Source: Streptomyces camelliae
GTDB lineage: Bacteria; Actinomycetota; Actinomycetes; Streptomycetales; Streptomycetaceae
Assembly: GCF_027625935.1 (NCBI RefSeq)
Contig: NZ_CP115300.1
Span: forward strand, 1,178,001-1,242,000
Reading direction: 5' to 3'
Length of the DNA stretch: 64,000 nucleotides
The notes under the pieces were generated by a model. It was given only the letters and a program-made list of their open reading frames with translations, made no database searches and was not told the origin of the DNA. Every line of letters starts with the position of its first letter. The stretch's first letter is position 1. Of this stretch, positions 30,690 to 39,775 are shown piece after piece. The translations under genes and the position numbers were made by a program.

Positions 30690-31715
30690 TCAGCGCGCGG
30701 CGAGGCTGGAGCGGCGCACGACCAGCTCCGGCTGGAGCACCACGCGCCGGTGCTCGTGCGCCCGCTTGCCCTCGCCCTCCTCGGTCTCCTCCAGCAGCAG
30801 CTCGGCGGCGAGCGCGCCCATGGTGACGGCAGGCTGCCGTACGGAGGTCAGTGGTACGGCCGCCGCCGCCGCGAACTCGATGTCGTCGTAGCCGACGATC
30901 GCCAGGTCGTCCGGGACGGTCACGCCCGCCGCGTACATGGCCTGGAGCACGCCGAGGGCGAGCAGGTCGTTGGCGCAGAACACGGCGGTGGGGCGGTCGG
31001 CGAGGCCGAGCAGGCGGGCGCCCGCGTCCCGGCCGGCGGCCACGTCGAGGCGTTCGGTGGGCAGCTCGCGCAGCGCCTCGGGGCCGAGGCCGGCCTCGGC
31101 GAGCGCGTTCAGCGCGCCGGTGCGGCGGTCGCGGACCTGGTTCAGGCCGGGCGGCCCGCTGACGTAGGCGATCGAGCGGTGTCCGGCGTCCACCAGATGG
31201 CGCACGGCGAGGGCGCCGCCGGCGACGTCGTCCACGGAGACGGAGCACTCGGTGGTGCCCTCGGCGACCCGGTCGACCAGCACGAACGGGATGCCGTGCC
31301 GGCGGAAGGTCTCGATGTTGCGGCCGGTGGCGTCGGCCGGGGTGAGCAGCACGCCCCGCACCCGCTGCTCGGCGAACAGGGAGAGGTACTCGGCCTCCTC
31401 GGCGGCGTTCTGTGCGCTGTTGCAGACCATCACGCCGACCCCCGCCTCCCGGGCCGCCCGCTCCGCGCCGCGCGCCACGTCCACGAAGAAGGGGTTGCCC
31501 ATGTCGAGGACGAGCAGGCCCATGATCCGGCTGCGGCCGGCGCGCAGCTGACGCGCGGACTCGCTGCGGACATAGCCGAGCCGGTCGATCGCGGACAGCA
31601 CCCGGGCCCGGGTCTCACTGGCGACGGTGTCCGGGCGGTTGATGACGTTCGACACCGTGCCCACCGACACTCCGGCGGCGCGGGCGACGTCCTTGATACC
31701 CACCGACTGGGTCAT
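30690..31715 (-). CDS. rhaR: LacI-family transcriptional regulator, probable rhamnose repressor
   Basis: 341 residues. The LacI helix-turn-helix is at the N-terminus (GIKDVARAAGVSVGTVSNVI, then NRPDTVASETRARVLSAID), with hinge SARQLRAGRSRIMGLLV. A periplasmic-binding-protein-like sugar domain follows (MGNPFFVDVARGAERAA, FVLVDRVAEG, SVDDVAGGALAVRHLVDAGH, FCANDLLALGVLQAM). The gene ends the rhamnose import gene group. Two LacI-type palindromes (38385-38396 and 38551-38562) lie in the divergent rhaT/rhaI promoter region, so I infer that it represses rhamnose use until rhamnose or a derivative is present. The symbol rests on context. Confidence 0.85.
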   Translation of the reverse strand: MTQSVGIKDVARAAGVSVGTVSNVINRPDTVASETRARVLSAIDRLGYVRSESARQLRAGRSRIMGLLVLDMGNPFFVDVARGAERAAREAGVGVMVCNSAQNAAEEAEYLSLFAEQRVRGVLLTPADATGRNIETFRRHGIPFVLVDRVAEGTTECSVSVDDVAGGALAVRHLVDAGHRSIAYVSGPPGLNQVRDRRTGALNALAEAGLGPEALRELPTERLDVAAGRDAGARLLGLADRPTAVFCANDLLALGVLQAMYAAGVTVPDDLAIVGYDDIEFAAAAAVPLTSVRQPAVTMGALAAELLLEETEEGEGKRAHEHRRVVLQPELVVRRSSLAAR

Positions 31716-31795
31716 CGGGCGAGGACCTCCAGGTGAACAAGGGGCGGCGGGCAGGGCTTCACATTACCGTCATCGCCCTGCCCGGCCCCGACCGG

Positions 31796-33208
31796 TCAGA
31801 CGGGCAGAGCGAAGTCGACCACGTGGAGCGCCGAGGGGGTCGTCCCGGTCGACTTCTCCTGGTACATGAACGACAGCACGCCGTCCTGCGCGATCCGCGT
31901 CTCGTCGATCACGACCTCGCCGAAGGCGTTCAGGTCGCTGCCGTCGTACAGCAGTGCCCAGTCCGTGTAGCCGGAGGCCTTCGAGGCACCGGCGATGCGT
32001 CCGTACGGGAACACCGCGTAGGCGTTGTCGTAGCGGTCGAGGACGAGCTTGGTGCGCTGGCTGGAGTTCAGCGGGACGGGGATCTCGGTCTTCTGCCAGG
32101 TGCCCGCGGCGTTCTTGCGGACGTGGAAGGCGCGGCCGCTCGCCGTACGGTCGGCGACGTAGTCCGTGGTGCACTGGCCGAAGCGGCCGGGGACGTAGCT
32201 GATGATCGCGTGCGGGAGGCCGGCCGAGTCGGTGAACTGGCTCTCCTGGTTCATCAGGGAGTGGTCGGGGTTGAGGGGATCCACCACGAGCCCGCTGTCC
32301 GTGACGGCCACGGTGTCGGATCCGCCCGTGGTGCCCACGACGGTGCCCGCGTCGTTGCGCCAGGTGCGGCCGCGGTCGGTGGAGTAGACGTAGCCCGTGT
32401 CGTGGTTGGTGATGCCGCCGCTGTTGCACATCACGGCGGCGTTCTGTTCCCGCCAGGTGAAGAAGGCGTGCAGCCGGCCGTTCACGTCGTAGTCGATGCC
32501 GTGCAGATACATGTTGCGGGCGGTGCTGGAGCCGTGCTCGCTGGTGTAGGTGCCGGTCGAGCTGGTCCACTCCCCCAGCGCCGCCCAGGTCGAACCGTCG
32601 TACTCCGCCAGCGCGTTGCGGCCGTTGCCGGAGATGCCGGCCCGGTAGCTGAGCTGAAGCCTGCCCTCGGGGGTGGCGATGAACTGCGGGTAGGTGAACT
32701 GGGAGGTGAGGGCCAGCCCGTCGAGGGAGGTCTGTACGGCGCCGAAGACGGACGAGGTCCAGGCGGTCGACGCGGGGGTGTCCATGAGCCCCGCGACCGA
32801 TTTGACGTAGAAGTAGCCGTTGCTGTGGGAGTCCATGTTCAGGTGCAGCCGGCCGTCGGCCTTGGAGACGCCCATGGAGATGACGTTGTGGGAATCGTCG
32901 CTCTTGAGCTGATGGGAGAGGGTGACCGTGGACCAGGTGGATCCGCCCAGGACGCGGCGGGCGACGACGGCGTTGCGGGTGGCGGTGTACCAGACCGCGT
33001 ACTGGTAGCCCTTGTAGGTCAGCAGCCCGTTCTTCTGGAACGAGTTGTTGTTGACCAGGCCGTCGTAGGAGACGAAGTAGACGGCCTGGGCGTCGAGTCG
33101 AGTGCTGCCCCGCTCGGTGACCGACGGGCCGGGGGTGGCCGCCCGTGCCGTGCCCGGGGCGGCCACCGCCGCCGCGAGCGCGGTGGCCAGGACAGTGCGT
33201 CTTCTCAT
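31796..33208 (-). CDS. Exported BNR_4-type beta-propeller, possible ulvan/rhamnoglycan lyase
   Basis: 470 residues. An RR-containing signal peptide (MRRRTVLATALAAAVAAPGT, then ARA/ATP cleavage) targets it outside the cell. The mature protein has the BNR_4 propeller features: YQYAVWYTATRNAVVARR, DDSHNVISMGV and GRLHLNMDSHSNGYFYVKS, RLQLSYRAG, and RLHAFFTWREQN. The two histidines in DSHN and DSHSN, 21 residues apart, resemble the catalytic pair of ulvan lyases of PL24/PL25. Ulvan is rich in rhamnose sulfate, so a lyase here would feed the adjacent rhamnose importer. I see no sulfatase or glucuronyl hydrolase in the window, so the substrate could equally be another rhamnose-containing polymer. 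Confidence 0.75.
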   Translation of the reverse strand: MRRRTVLATALAAAVAAPGTARAATPGPSVTERGSTRLDAQAVYFVSYDGLVNNNSFQKNGLLTYKGYQYAVWYTATRNAVVARRVLGGSTWSTVTLSHQLKSDDSHNVISMGVSKADGRLHLNMDSHSNGYFYVKSVAGLMDTPASTAWTSSVFGAVQTSLDGLALTSQFTYPQFIATPEGRLQLSYRAGISGNGRNALAEYDGSTWAALGEWTSSTGTYTSEHGSSTARNMYLHGIDYDVNGRLHAFFTWREQNAAVMCNSGGITNHDTGYVYSTDRGRTWRNDAGTVVGTTGGSDTVAVTDSGLVVDPLNPDHSLMNQESQFTDSAGLPHAIISYVPGRFGQCTTDYVADRTASGRAFHVRKNAAGTWQKTEIPVPLNSSQRTKLVLDRYDNAYAVFPYGRIAGASKASGYTDWALLYDGSDLNAFGEVVIDETRIAQDGVLSFMYQEKSTGTTPSALHVVDFALPV

Positions 33209-33222
33209 GGGTGCTCTCCAGG

Positions 33223-33543
33223 TCAGGCGAGGTGGAAGACTTCGGTGAGCGGTTTCATGGCCTCGTCGGGCCGGGCGCCGTCCAACGACTCGAAGAACGG
33301 CGCCATCTCGGCCTGCCAGCGGGCGTTGACGTCGGTGGCCTCCATGCCGGCCTGGGCGGCGGCGAAGTCCTCGGTCTCCAGATAGCCGACGAGCAGGCCG
33401 TCCTCGCGCAGGAAGAGCGAGTAGTTGTGCCAGCCCGTCGCCTTCAGGGCGTCGAGCATGTCCGGCCAGACGGCGGCGTGCCGCTCGCGGTACTCGTCGA
33501 GGCGGTCCGCCCGGACCTTCAGCAGGAAACACACGCGCTGCAT
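33223..33543 (-). CDS. rhaM: L-rhamnose mutarotase
   Basis: 106 residues, the usual length for RhaM/RhaU. The sequence MQRVCFLLKVRADRLDEYRE, then RHAAVWPDMLDALKATGW, HNYSLFLREDGLLVGYLETE and MAPFFESLDG is typical; the active-site His of RERHAAVWP is in place. It interconverts alpha- and beta-L-rhamnopyranose so that the isomerase receives its preferred anomer. ATG 33543 begins 18 bases after the rhaS stop on the same strand, so it belongs to the import operon. Confidence 0.9.
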   Translation of the reverse strand: MQRVCFLLKVRADRLDEYRERHAAVWPDMLDALKATGWHNYSLFLREDGLLVGYLETEDFAAAQAGMEATDVNARWQAEMAPFFESLDGARPDEAMKPLTEVFHLA

Positions 33544-33560
33544 CAACAGCCCCCGTTCTG

Positions 33561-34640
33561 CTAGAAGTTGAACTGGTCGATGTTCTTCGCGTCGAACACG
33601 GTCGGCTTGCCCAGGGAGATCACGCCGTCCTTGCCGATGGTGTACGACGCCCCGCCGGCCTGGAAGGTCTCGCCCTCCTTGCCGGTGATCTGCCCCGAGG
33701 CGAGGGCGACGGCGGTCCGGGCGGCCAGGTCGCCGAGCTTGGCCGGGTCCCACAGCTCGAAGGCGTCGACGGTGCCGTTCTTGACGTAGGTGCGCATGTC
33801 GTTCGGCGTGCCGAGGCCGGTCAGCTTGACCTTGCCCTTGTACTTGGAGCCGGACAGGTACTGTGCCGCCGCCTTGATGCCGACGGTGGTCGGGGAGATG
33901 ATCCCCTTCAGGTCCGGGTACTCCTGCAGCAGGCCCTGGGTCTGCTGGAAGGACTGCTGGGCGTCGTCGTTGCCGTACGCGATCTTGACGAGCTTGACGT
34001 TCTTGTACTTGGGGTCCTTCAGCTCTTCCTTCATGTAGCCGATCCAGGTGTTCTGGTTGGTCGCGGTCTGCGCGGCCGACAGGATCGCGATCTCGCCCTT
34101 GTACCCGATCTGCTGCGCGAGCAACTGCACCTCGGTACGGCCCAGGTCCTCGGCGGACGCCTGCGAGACGAAGGCATTGCGGCAGCCGGGGCTGGTGTCG
34201 GAGTCGTAGGTGACGACCTTGATGCCGTTGCTCATGGCCTGCTTGAGCGCGGTGCACAGCGCTCCCGGGTCCTGCGCGGACACGGCGATCCCGTTCACCT
34301 GCTGCTGGGTGAGCGTGTTGACGTAACTGACCTGCCCGGCGGTGTCGGTGGCACTGGAGGGACCGACCTCCTTGTACTTCGAGCCGAGTTCGGTGAGCGC
34401 CTTCTCGCCGCCCTTGTCGGCGGTGGTGAAGTACGGGTTGTTCACCTGCTTGGGCAGGAAGCCGACCGTGAGCCCCTTCTTGGTGGCGGCGTTCGGGTCG
34501 GCCTTGCCGGCGGAGGCGGCCGCGTTGTTGTCGTTCTTGACGTCGTTCTTGGTGGTGCCGCCGCAGGCGGTGAGGGCGAGGGCGAGGGAGGTACCCGCGG
34601 CGAGGGCGGCGCAGGTGCGGCGGAGGGACGGCTTGCGCAT
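33561..34640 (-). CDS. rhaS: Rhamnose ABC transporter substrate-binding lipoprotein
   Basis: 359 residues. The signal peptide LAAGTSLALALTACGGTTKN ends in lipobox LTAC. The mature protein is a type-1 periplasmic sugar-binding fold: LTVGFLPKQVNNPYFTTADK, QQQVNGIAVSAQDPGALCTA, VVTYDSDTSPGCRNAFVSQA and IISPTTVGIKAAAQYL are close to RhaS of Rhizobium-type rhamnose importers. The start is ATG 34640; extra upstream codons lie over the permease end. It is lipid-anchored on the outside of the membrane and hands rhamnose to RhaP/RhaQ. Confidence 0.9.
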   Translation of the reverse strand: MRKPSLRRTCAALAAGTSLALALTACGGTTKNDVKNDNNAAASAGKADPNAATKKGLTVGFLPKQVNNPYFTTADKGGEKALTELGSKYKEVGPSSATDTAGQVSYVNTLTQQQVNGIAVSAQDPGALCTALKQAMSNGIKVVTYDSDTSPGCRNAFVSQASAEDLGRTEVQLLAQQIGYKGEIAILSAAQTATNQNTWIGYMKEELKDPKYKNVKLVKIAYGNDDAQQSFQQTQGLLQEYPDLKGIISPTTVGIKAAAQYLSGSKYKGKVKLTGLGTPNDMRTYVKNGTVDAFELWDPAKLGDLAARTAVALASGQITGKEGETFQAGGASYTIGKDGVISLGKPTVFDAKNIDQFNF

Positions 34641-34653
34641 GGGAGGGGGTCCT

Positions 34654-35661
34654 TCAGGAGGAGGGAACGGGTGACGAGGTCGGATTCGAGGCCGCTCTAC
34701 GGCCCGCCCTCGCGACGGAGATCTGGCGCGCGACCCGGGGGCCGAGCACGGAGACGACGAGCAGCACACCGGTGACGACGATCTGCGACTGCGCGGAGAC
34801 GTTCAGCAGGCTCATCACGTTCTGCAGCGCCCCGAGCAGGAACACCCCGGCGACGGCCCCGCCGAGCGTGCCCCTGCCGCCGTCGAAGTCGATGCCGCCC
34901 AGCAGCACGGCGGCCACGACGGAGAGTTCGAGCCCGGTCGCGTTGTCGTACCGGGCACTGGCGTAGTGCAGCGCCCAGAACACGCCGGTGAGCGCCGACA
35001 TGAAGCCGGTGGCCACGAACAGCACCAGCTTGGTCCGCTTGACCCGGATACCGGCGAACCGCGCGGCCTCCTCGCTCGCCCCGACCGCGAACAGCGACCG
35101 CCCGAACGGGGTGGCGTGCAGGACGACCACGGCGATGGCGAGCAGCACCACGAAGGGCAGGAACGCCTGGGGCAGGAAGGTGTTCCCGAGCCGGCCGGAG
35201 GCGAAGTTCAGGTACTGGGAGGGGAAGTCGGTGACCGCGTCGGAGCCGAGCACGATCTGTGCGATGCCCCGGTAGGCGGCGAGGGTGCCGATGGTGACGG
35301 CGAGGGAGGGCAGCCCGAGCCGGGTGACGAGCAGCCCGTTGACCAGCCCGCACACCACGCCCAGCAGCAGGCACAGCGGGATGATCGTCTCGATGGTCAT
35401 GCCCTGGTTCCAGAGCTTGCCCATCACCGCGCCGGACAGCCCGGCCGTGGACGCCACCGACAGGTCGATCTCGCCGGAGACGACCAGCAGGGTCATCGGC
35501 AGGGCGACCAGCGCGATCGGCAGGGTGTTGCCGATCAGGAAGGACAGGTTGAGGGAGTTGCCGAAGCCGTCCACGCATCCGAACGACAGCAGCAACAGGA
35601 CGACCAGGAGTGCGCCGACAACCGTGTCCCAGCGGACGGCGCGGGTCAGTGACTCAGACAC
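34654..35661 (-). CDS. rhaQ: Rhamnose ABC transporter permease
   Basis: 335 residues with eight to ten membrane helices and the BPD_transp_2 signature of ribose/rhamnose importers: NTLPIALVALPMTLLVVSGE followed by IDLSVAS, GLPSLAVTIGTLAAYRGIAQ, and the EAA-like GASEEAARFAGIRVKRTK. The GTG start overlaps the stop of the preceding permease gene (GTGTCTGA at 35654-35661), so the two are translationally coupled. It pairs with RhaP to form the channel. The P/Q assignment is by order only. Confidence 0.88.
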   Translation of the reverse strand: MSESLTRAVRWDTVVGALLVVLLLLSFGCVDGFGNSLNLSFLIGNTLPIALVALPMTLLVVSGEIDLSVASTAGLSGAVMGKLWNQGMTIETIIPLCLLLGVVCGLVNGLLVTRLGLPSLAVTIGTLAAYRGIAQIVLGSDAVTDFPSQYLNFASGRLGNTFLPQAFLPFVVLLAIAVVVLHATPFGRSLFAVGASEEAARFAGIRVKRTKLVLFVATGFMSALTGVFWALHYASARYDNATGLELSVVAAVLLGGIDFDGGRGTLGGAVAGVFLLGALQNVMSLLNVSAQSQIVVTGVLLVVSVLGPRVARQISVARAGRRAASNPTSSPVPSS

Positions 35662-36724
35662 CGGCGTTCTCCTTCGGCAGAGCGGTCTTGTGCCGGTCCG
35701 ACTTCTTCTTCAGGGCGGCGGCCACCCGCAGCGCGACGATCCGGTCGACGGCGATCGCGAGGAGCAGCAGGACGCCGTTGATGGCGAGCACCCACACCGA
35801 GCTGACGCCGAGCGCGGGCAGCACGCTGTTGACGGAGGTGAGCAGCAGGGCGCCGAGGGCTGCCCCGTAGACGCTGCCCGAGCCGCCGGTGAAGACGACA
35901 CCGCCGACCACGACCGCGCTCACGACGGTGAGTTCGTAGCCGTTTCCGGTACCGGAGTCGACGTTGCCGAACCGGGCCAGGTACATCGCCCCGGCGAGTC
36001 CGGCGAGCGCGCCGCAGAAGGTGTACGCGGCCAGGATCCGCCTGCGCACGGGGATGCCGGCCAGCCGGGCGGCCTCGGGGTTGGAGCCGAGAGCGTACAA
36101 CTCCCGTCCGCTGCCGAAGTGTTTGAGGTAATAGGCGGTGGCGACGAGGACGACGAGCGCGATCATGGCGAGCCAGGGGATCGCGGAGACTCCGCCGGAG
36201 CCGAAGTCGACGAAGCCGCCCGGCAGGTCGGCCGCCGTGATCTGCCGGGAGCCGACCCAGATGGAGTCGACGCCCCGGATGATGTAGAGGGTGCCGAGCG
36301 TGACGACCAGCGCGGGCACCTGCCCGAGGCTGACCAGCAGCCCGTTGAGCAGCCCGAAGCCGATACCGAGCAGTACGGCGAGGAGGATCGCGACGACAGG
36401 GTTCCCGCCGCCGTGCAGATAGGTGCCGGCGGCGAAGGCGCTGATGCCGAGCGTGGAGCCGACGGACAGATCGACGTTGCGGGTGATGACGACGAGGGAC
36501 TGGCCGGTGGCGACCAGCACCAGGATCGTGGCGTTCAGCAGCAGGTCCTTGATGCCCTGCTCGGACAGGAACTCGCTGTTGCCCGCCTGGGTGACCGCGA
36601 TCATCACCAGGAAGACGACGAGGATGGCGAGTTCACGCATCTTGAACACACGGTCGACCAGCCGGGTCCCGTCGGCCCGGTGGGCCTCGGAGAGAGGGGT
36701 CTGCTCCGGTGTGGTGGCCGTCAT
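35654..36724 (-). CDS. rhaP: Rhamnose ABC transporter permease
   Basis: 356 residues, again a BPD_transp_2 permease: ILVVFLVMIAVTQAGNSEFL, LVVITRNVDLSVGST, QVPALVVTLGTLYIIRGVDS and ALGSNPEAARLAGIPVRRRI. It is about 35% identical in layout to its neighbour but clearly a separate subunit. A basic KKKSDRHK tail faces the cytoplasm. A hairpin-forming 91-base spacer separates it from the ATPase gene. It takes part in rhamnose uptake with RhaS, RhaQ and RhaT. Confidence 0.88.
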   Translation of the reverse strand: MTATTPEQTPLSEAHRADGTRLVDRVFKMRELAILVVFLVMIAVTQAGNSEFLSEQGIKDLLLNATILVLVATGQSLVVITRNVDLSVGSTLGISAFAAGTYLHGGGNPVVAILLAVLLGIGFGLLNGLLVSLGQVPALVVTLGTLYIIRGVDSIWVGSRQITAADLPGGFVDFGSGGVSAIPWLAMIALVVLVATAYYLKHFGSGRELYALGSNPEAARLAGIPVRRRILAAYTFCGALAGLAGAMYLARFGNVDSGTGNGYELTVVSAVVVGGVVFTGGSGSVYGAALGALLLTSVNSVLPALGVSSVWVLAINGVLLLLAIAVDRIVALRVAAALKKKSDRHKTALPKENAGV

Positions 36725-36767
36725 GCCCCTCTCCTTTCGTTCGCTTCTCCGCCCGCGCGGCGCAGAG

Positions 36768-36806
36768 GTGCGGCCATCGTCGTTGTCTGCGGCCCGGCGG
36801 CCGCAC
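36768..36806 (-). repeat. Intercistronic stem-loop inside the rhamnose import operon
   Basis: Arms GTGCGGCC (36768-36775) and GGCCGCAC (36799-36806) form a perfect 8-bp stem between the ATPase and permease genes. It is internal to the operon, so attenuation or mRNA processing is more likely than full termination. Part of the loop resembles the intergenic repeat family. Confidence 0.45.
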
Positions 36807-36815
36807 GTGCGTCGC

Positions 36816-38330
36816 TCACGCGGCCCTCCCGGTGGCTGCGGCCATCACGGTTTCCTCGGTGGCTTCGGAGCGGGGGATCTCGGCGGTGAGCCGGCCCTCG
36901 TGCATCACCAGCACGCGGTCGGCCATGCCGAGGATCTCGGGCAGGTCGGAGGAGATCATCAGCACCGCCACCCCGTCGGCGGCGAGCTGGGACAGCAGCC
37001 GGTGCACCTCGGCCTTCGTACCGACGTCGATCCCGCGCGTCGGCTCGTCGACGATGAGCACCTTCGGGCCGGTGGCGAGCCACTTGGCGAGGACGACCTT
37101 CTGCTGGTTGCCGCCGGAGAGCGTGGAGACGGCGTCCGCGATCCGGGCGTACTTCACCTGGAGCTTCACCGCCCAGTCCAGCGAGCGGCTGCGTTCGGCG
37201 CCCCGGTCCATCAGGCCGGCCTTCACGGTCGACCGCAGCCCGGTCAGGCCGATGTTCCGCTCGATGGACATGTCCATCACCAGGCCCTGGGCGCGCCGGT
37301 CCTCGGGGACGAGGGCGAGTCCGGCGGCCATCGCCGTGGACGGCGCGCCGTTGGTGAGCCGGCGTCCGTCGACCTCGACCTCGCCCGCGTCCCACCGGTC
37401 GACCCCGAACACCGCGCGGGCCACCTCGGTGCGGCCGGCGCCGACGAGTCCGGCGAGACCGACGATCTCGCCGCGCCGCACCTCGAAGGAGACATCGGTG
37501 AAGACGCCTTCGCGGGTCAGCCGGCGCACGGTGAGCGCGGGCTCGCCGGGAGTGACCTCCTGCTTCGGGTACAGCTCGTCCAGGTCGCGGCCGACCATCC
37601 GGCGGACCAGGTCGTCCTCGGTCATGCCGTCGAGGGACTCGCTGGCGATCCAGGCGCCGTCCCGCAGGGTGGTCACCCGGTCGCAGATCCGGAAGATCTC
37701 CTCCAGGCGGTGCGAGATGAACAGGACGGCGGCGCCCTGTTCGCTCAGGGTGCGGACGACACCGAAGAGGCGGGCGACCTCGCTGCCGGTCAGGGCGGCG
37801 GTCGGCTCGTCCATGATCAGGACCCGGGCGTCGAAGGAGAGCGCCTTGGCGATCTCCACGATCTGCTGGTCGGCGATGGACAGTCCCCGGGCGGGGCGGT
37901 CGGGGTCGAGATCGACGCCGAGCCGTTTCATCAGGGCGGCCGTGGCCGCGCGGGTGGCCTTGTGGTCGATCCGGCCGAGGGCTCTGCGGGGCTGGCGGCC
38001 CATGAAGATGTTCTCGGCGATCGACAGGTCGGGAAAGAGCGTGGGCTCCTGGTAGATGACGGCGATGCCGGCGTCGCGGGCGTCGCCGGGGCCGTGGAAG
38101 ACGACGGGCTCGCCGTCGAGCAGCACCCGGCCGGTGTCCGGCCGGTGCACTCCGGCGAGGGTCTTGATCAGCGTCGACTTGCCCGCGCCGTTCTCTCCGG
38201 CAAGGGCGTGCACCTCGCCGGGCAGCAGCTCCAGGGAGACGTCCCTGAGGGCGCGTACGGCACCGAAGGACTTGGAGACGCCCTTCAGCGCCAGCAGCGG
38301 CGCCGGTCCCGTGTCAGGCGGGTGGGTCAT
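36816..38330 (-). CDS. rhaT: Rhamnose ABC transporter, double ATPase subunit
   Basis: 504 residues with two ABC cassettes, as in RbsA/XylG/RhaT. First cassette: Walker [10 protein letters not shown] near 45, signature [15 protein letters not shown] near 150, Walker [12 protein letters not shown]. Second cassette: a degenerate Walker A ([14 protein letters not shown]), signature [17 protein letters not shown] near 400 and [12 protein letters not shown]. The degenerate second P-loop is normal for the family. First gene of the import operon, divergent from rhaI across 274 bases that hold two promoters and two LacI-type operators. Confidence 0.92.
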   Translation of the reverse strand: MTHPPDTGPAPLLALKGVSKSFGAVRALRDVSLELLPGEVHALAGENGAGKSTLIKTLAGVHRPDTGRVLLDGEPVVFHGPGDARDAGIAVIYQEPTLFPDLSIAENIFMGRQPRRALGRIDHKATRAATAALMKRLGVDLDPDRPARGLSIADQQIVEIAKALSFDARVLIMDEPTAALTGSEVARLFGVVRTLSEQGAAVLFISHRLEEIFRICDRVTTLRDGAWIASESLDGMTEDDLVRRMVGRDLDELYPKQEVTPGEPALTVRRLTREGVFTDVSFEVRRGEIVGLAGLVGAGRTEVARAVFGVDRWDAGEVEVDGRRLTNGAPSTAMAAGLALVPEDRRAQGLVMDMSIERNIGLTGLRSTVKAGLMDRGAERSRSLDWAVKLQVKYARIADAVSTLSGGNQQKVVLAKWLATGPKVLIVDEPTRGIDVGTKAEVHRLLSQLAADGVAVLMISSDLPEILGMADRVLVMHEGRLTAEIPRSEATEETVMAAATGRAA

Positions 38331-38384
38331 GTGAGGCTCCTCGACGACACCGGCAGATCGGCCGCAAGGCCCTCATCGGCGTCG

Positions 38385-38396
38385 TGAAAGGTTTCA
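38385..38396. promoter_or_regulatory. LacI-type operator, import-operon side
   Basis: TGAAA-GG-TTTCA palindrome about 15 bases downstream of the predicted minus-strand -10 element, 55 bases before the rhaT start. It matches the site on the rhaI side. Confidence 0.65.
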
Positions 38397-38410
38397 ACTG
38401 GATTGCCGGG

Positions 38411-38440
38411 ACCGTAGGCACCACAGCCATGTCACGTCAA
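38411..38440 (-). promoter_or_regulatory. Predicted promoter of the rhamnose import operon
   Basis: On the minus strand TTGACG (38440-38435) and TACGGT (38416-38411) are separated by 18 bases. The operator at 38385-38396 falls just after the expected start of transcription. Confidence 0.55.
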
Positions 38441-38514
38441 TGGGTCCGTATCGAAAAAATTTCGATAGCCCAAGGTCACGGCGCGGTCACGGAAAGATGG
38501 GTTGGCTGGAACGC

Positions 38515-38543
38515 TTGACACCCTTTGGAGGGGCCCCTAGCTT
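38515..38543 (+). promoter_or_regulatory. Predicted promoter of rhaI
   Basis: A perfect TTGACA (38515-38520) and TAGCTT (38538-38543) lie 17 bases apart. The adjacent LacI-type palindrome begins eight bases after the -10 element. Confidence 0.65.
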
Positions 38544-38550
38544 GCGATTC

Positions 38551-38562
38551 TGAATCGTTTCA
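38551..38562. promoter_or_regulatory. LacI-type operator, rhaI side
   Basis: TGAAT-CG-TTTCA palindrome (one mismatch) covering the expected transcription start of rhaI. It shares the TGAA...TTTCA framework with the site at 38385-38396 on the other promoter. Confidence 0.7.
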
Positions 38563-38604
38563 CATGCGTTGCCGTTCCGACCGACCTCACCCAGGAGCCC
38601 TGCA

Positions 38605-39771
38605 GTGACCGACCTCGCCGCGGTGAAGGCCGCGCTCAAGACCCAGGCCGTCGAGACGCCGTCGTGGGCGTACGGAAACTCGGGGACCCGTTTCAAGGTG
38701 TTCGCCCAGGCCGGCGTGCCCCGCGATCCCTGGGAGAAACTCCAGGACGCGGCCAAGGTGCACGAGTTCACCGGCGTGGCCCCGACCGTCGCCCTGCACA
38801 TCCCGTGGGACAAGGTCGAGGACTATGCGGCGCTGGCCAAGTACGCCGAGGAGCGCGGACTGAGGCTGGGCGCGATCAACTCCAACACCTTCCAGGACGA
38901 CGCCTACAAGCTGGGCAGCATCTGCCATCCCGACGCGGCGGTGCGCAGGAAGGCCGTCGATCATCTGCTGGAGTGCGTCGACATCATGGACGCGACCGGC
39001 TCCGCCGATCTCAAGCTGTGGTTCGCCGACGGGACGAACTATCCCGGCCAGGACGACATCCGGGCCCGGCAGGACCGGCTGGCCGAGGGGCTGGCCGAGG
39101 TGTACGAGCGGCTGGGCGAGGGGCAGCGGATGCTGCTGGAGTACAAGTTCTTCGAGCCGGCGTTCTACACCACCGACGTGCCGGACTGGGGCACGGCGTA
39201 CGCGCACTGTCTGAAGCTGGGACCGAAGGCGCAGGTCGTGGTCGACACCGGGCATCACGCGCCGGGGACCAACATCGAGTTCATCGTCGCCACGCTGCTG
39301 CGGGAGGGGAAGCTCGGGGGGTTCGACTTCAACTCGCGGTTCTACGCCGACGACGACCTCATGGTGGGGGCCGCCGACCCGTTCCAGCTGTTCCGGATCA
39401 TGTACGAGGTGGTGCGCGGGGGCGGGTTCTCGGCCGGGGCCGGGGTCGCGTTCATGCTCGATCAGTGTCACAACATCGAGGCGAAGATTCCGGCGATCAT
39501 CCGGTCGGTGATGAACGTGCAGGAGGCCACGGCGAAGGCACTGCTCGTCGACCGGACGGCGTTGGCCGAGGCCCAGGCCGCAGGGGATGTGCTGGGCGCC
39601 AATGCCGTGCTGATGGACGCGTACAACACGGATGTGCGGCCGTTGCTGCGTGAGGTGCGGGAGGAGATGGGGCTGGACCCGGATCCGCTCGCCGCGTATG
39701 CCCGGTCCGGGTGGGCCGAGAGGATTGTCGCTGAGCGAGTCGGGGGGCAGCAGGCCGGCTGGGGCGCGTAA
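38605..39771 (+). CDS. rhaI: L-rhamnose isomerase
   Basis: 388 residues, xylose-isomerase-like TIM barrel of the RhaI type found in Pseudomonas and actinobacteria, distinct from E. coli RhaA. Characteristic stretches are [82 protein letters not shown] and [14 protein letters not shown], which carry the Glu/Asp/His metal ligands. It converts L-rhamnose to L-rhamnulose. GTG 38605 has CAGGAG seven bases upstream. First gene of the catabolic operon; a 169-base gap with an intergenic repeat precedes the next gene. Confidence 0.93.
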   Translation: MTDLAAVKAALKTQAVETPSWAYGNSGTRFKVFAQAGVPRDPWEKLQDAAKVHEFTGVAPTVALHIPWDKVEDYAALAKYAEERGLRLGAINSNTFQDDAYKLGSICHPDAAVRRKAVDHLLECVDIMDATGSADLKLWFADGTNYPGQDDIRARQDRLAEGLAEVYERLGEGQRMLLEYKFFEPAFYTTDVPDWGTAYAHCLKLGPKAQVVVDTGHHAPGTNIEFIVATLLREGKLGGFDFNSRFYADDDLMVGAADPFQLFRIMYEVVRGGGFSAGAGVAFMLDQCHNIEAKIPAIIRSVMNVQEATAKALLVDRTALAEAQAAGDVLGANAVLMDAYNTDVRPLLREVREEMGLDPDPLAAYARSGWAERIVAERVGGQQAGWGA

Positions 39772-39775
39772 GCGT

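Noticed and set aside
29145..31736. 863-codon plus-strand ORF
   Set aside because: It covers the opposite strand of two clear genes (S33 hydrolase and LacI regulator) and has no family motif.
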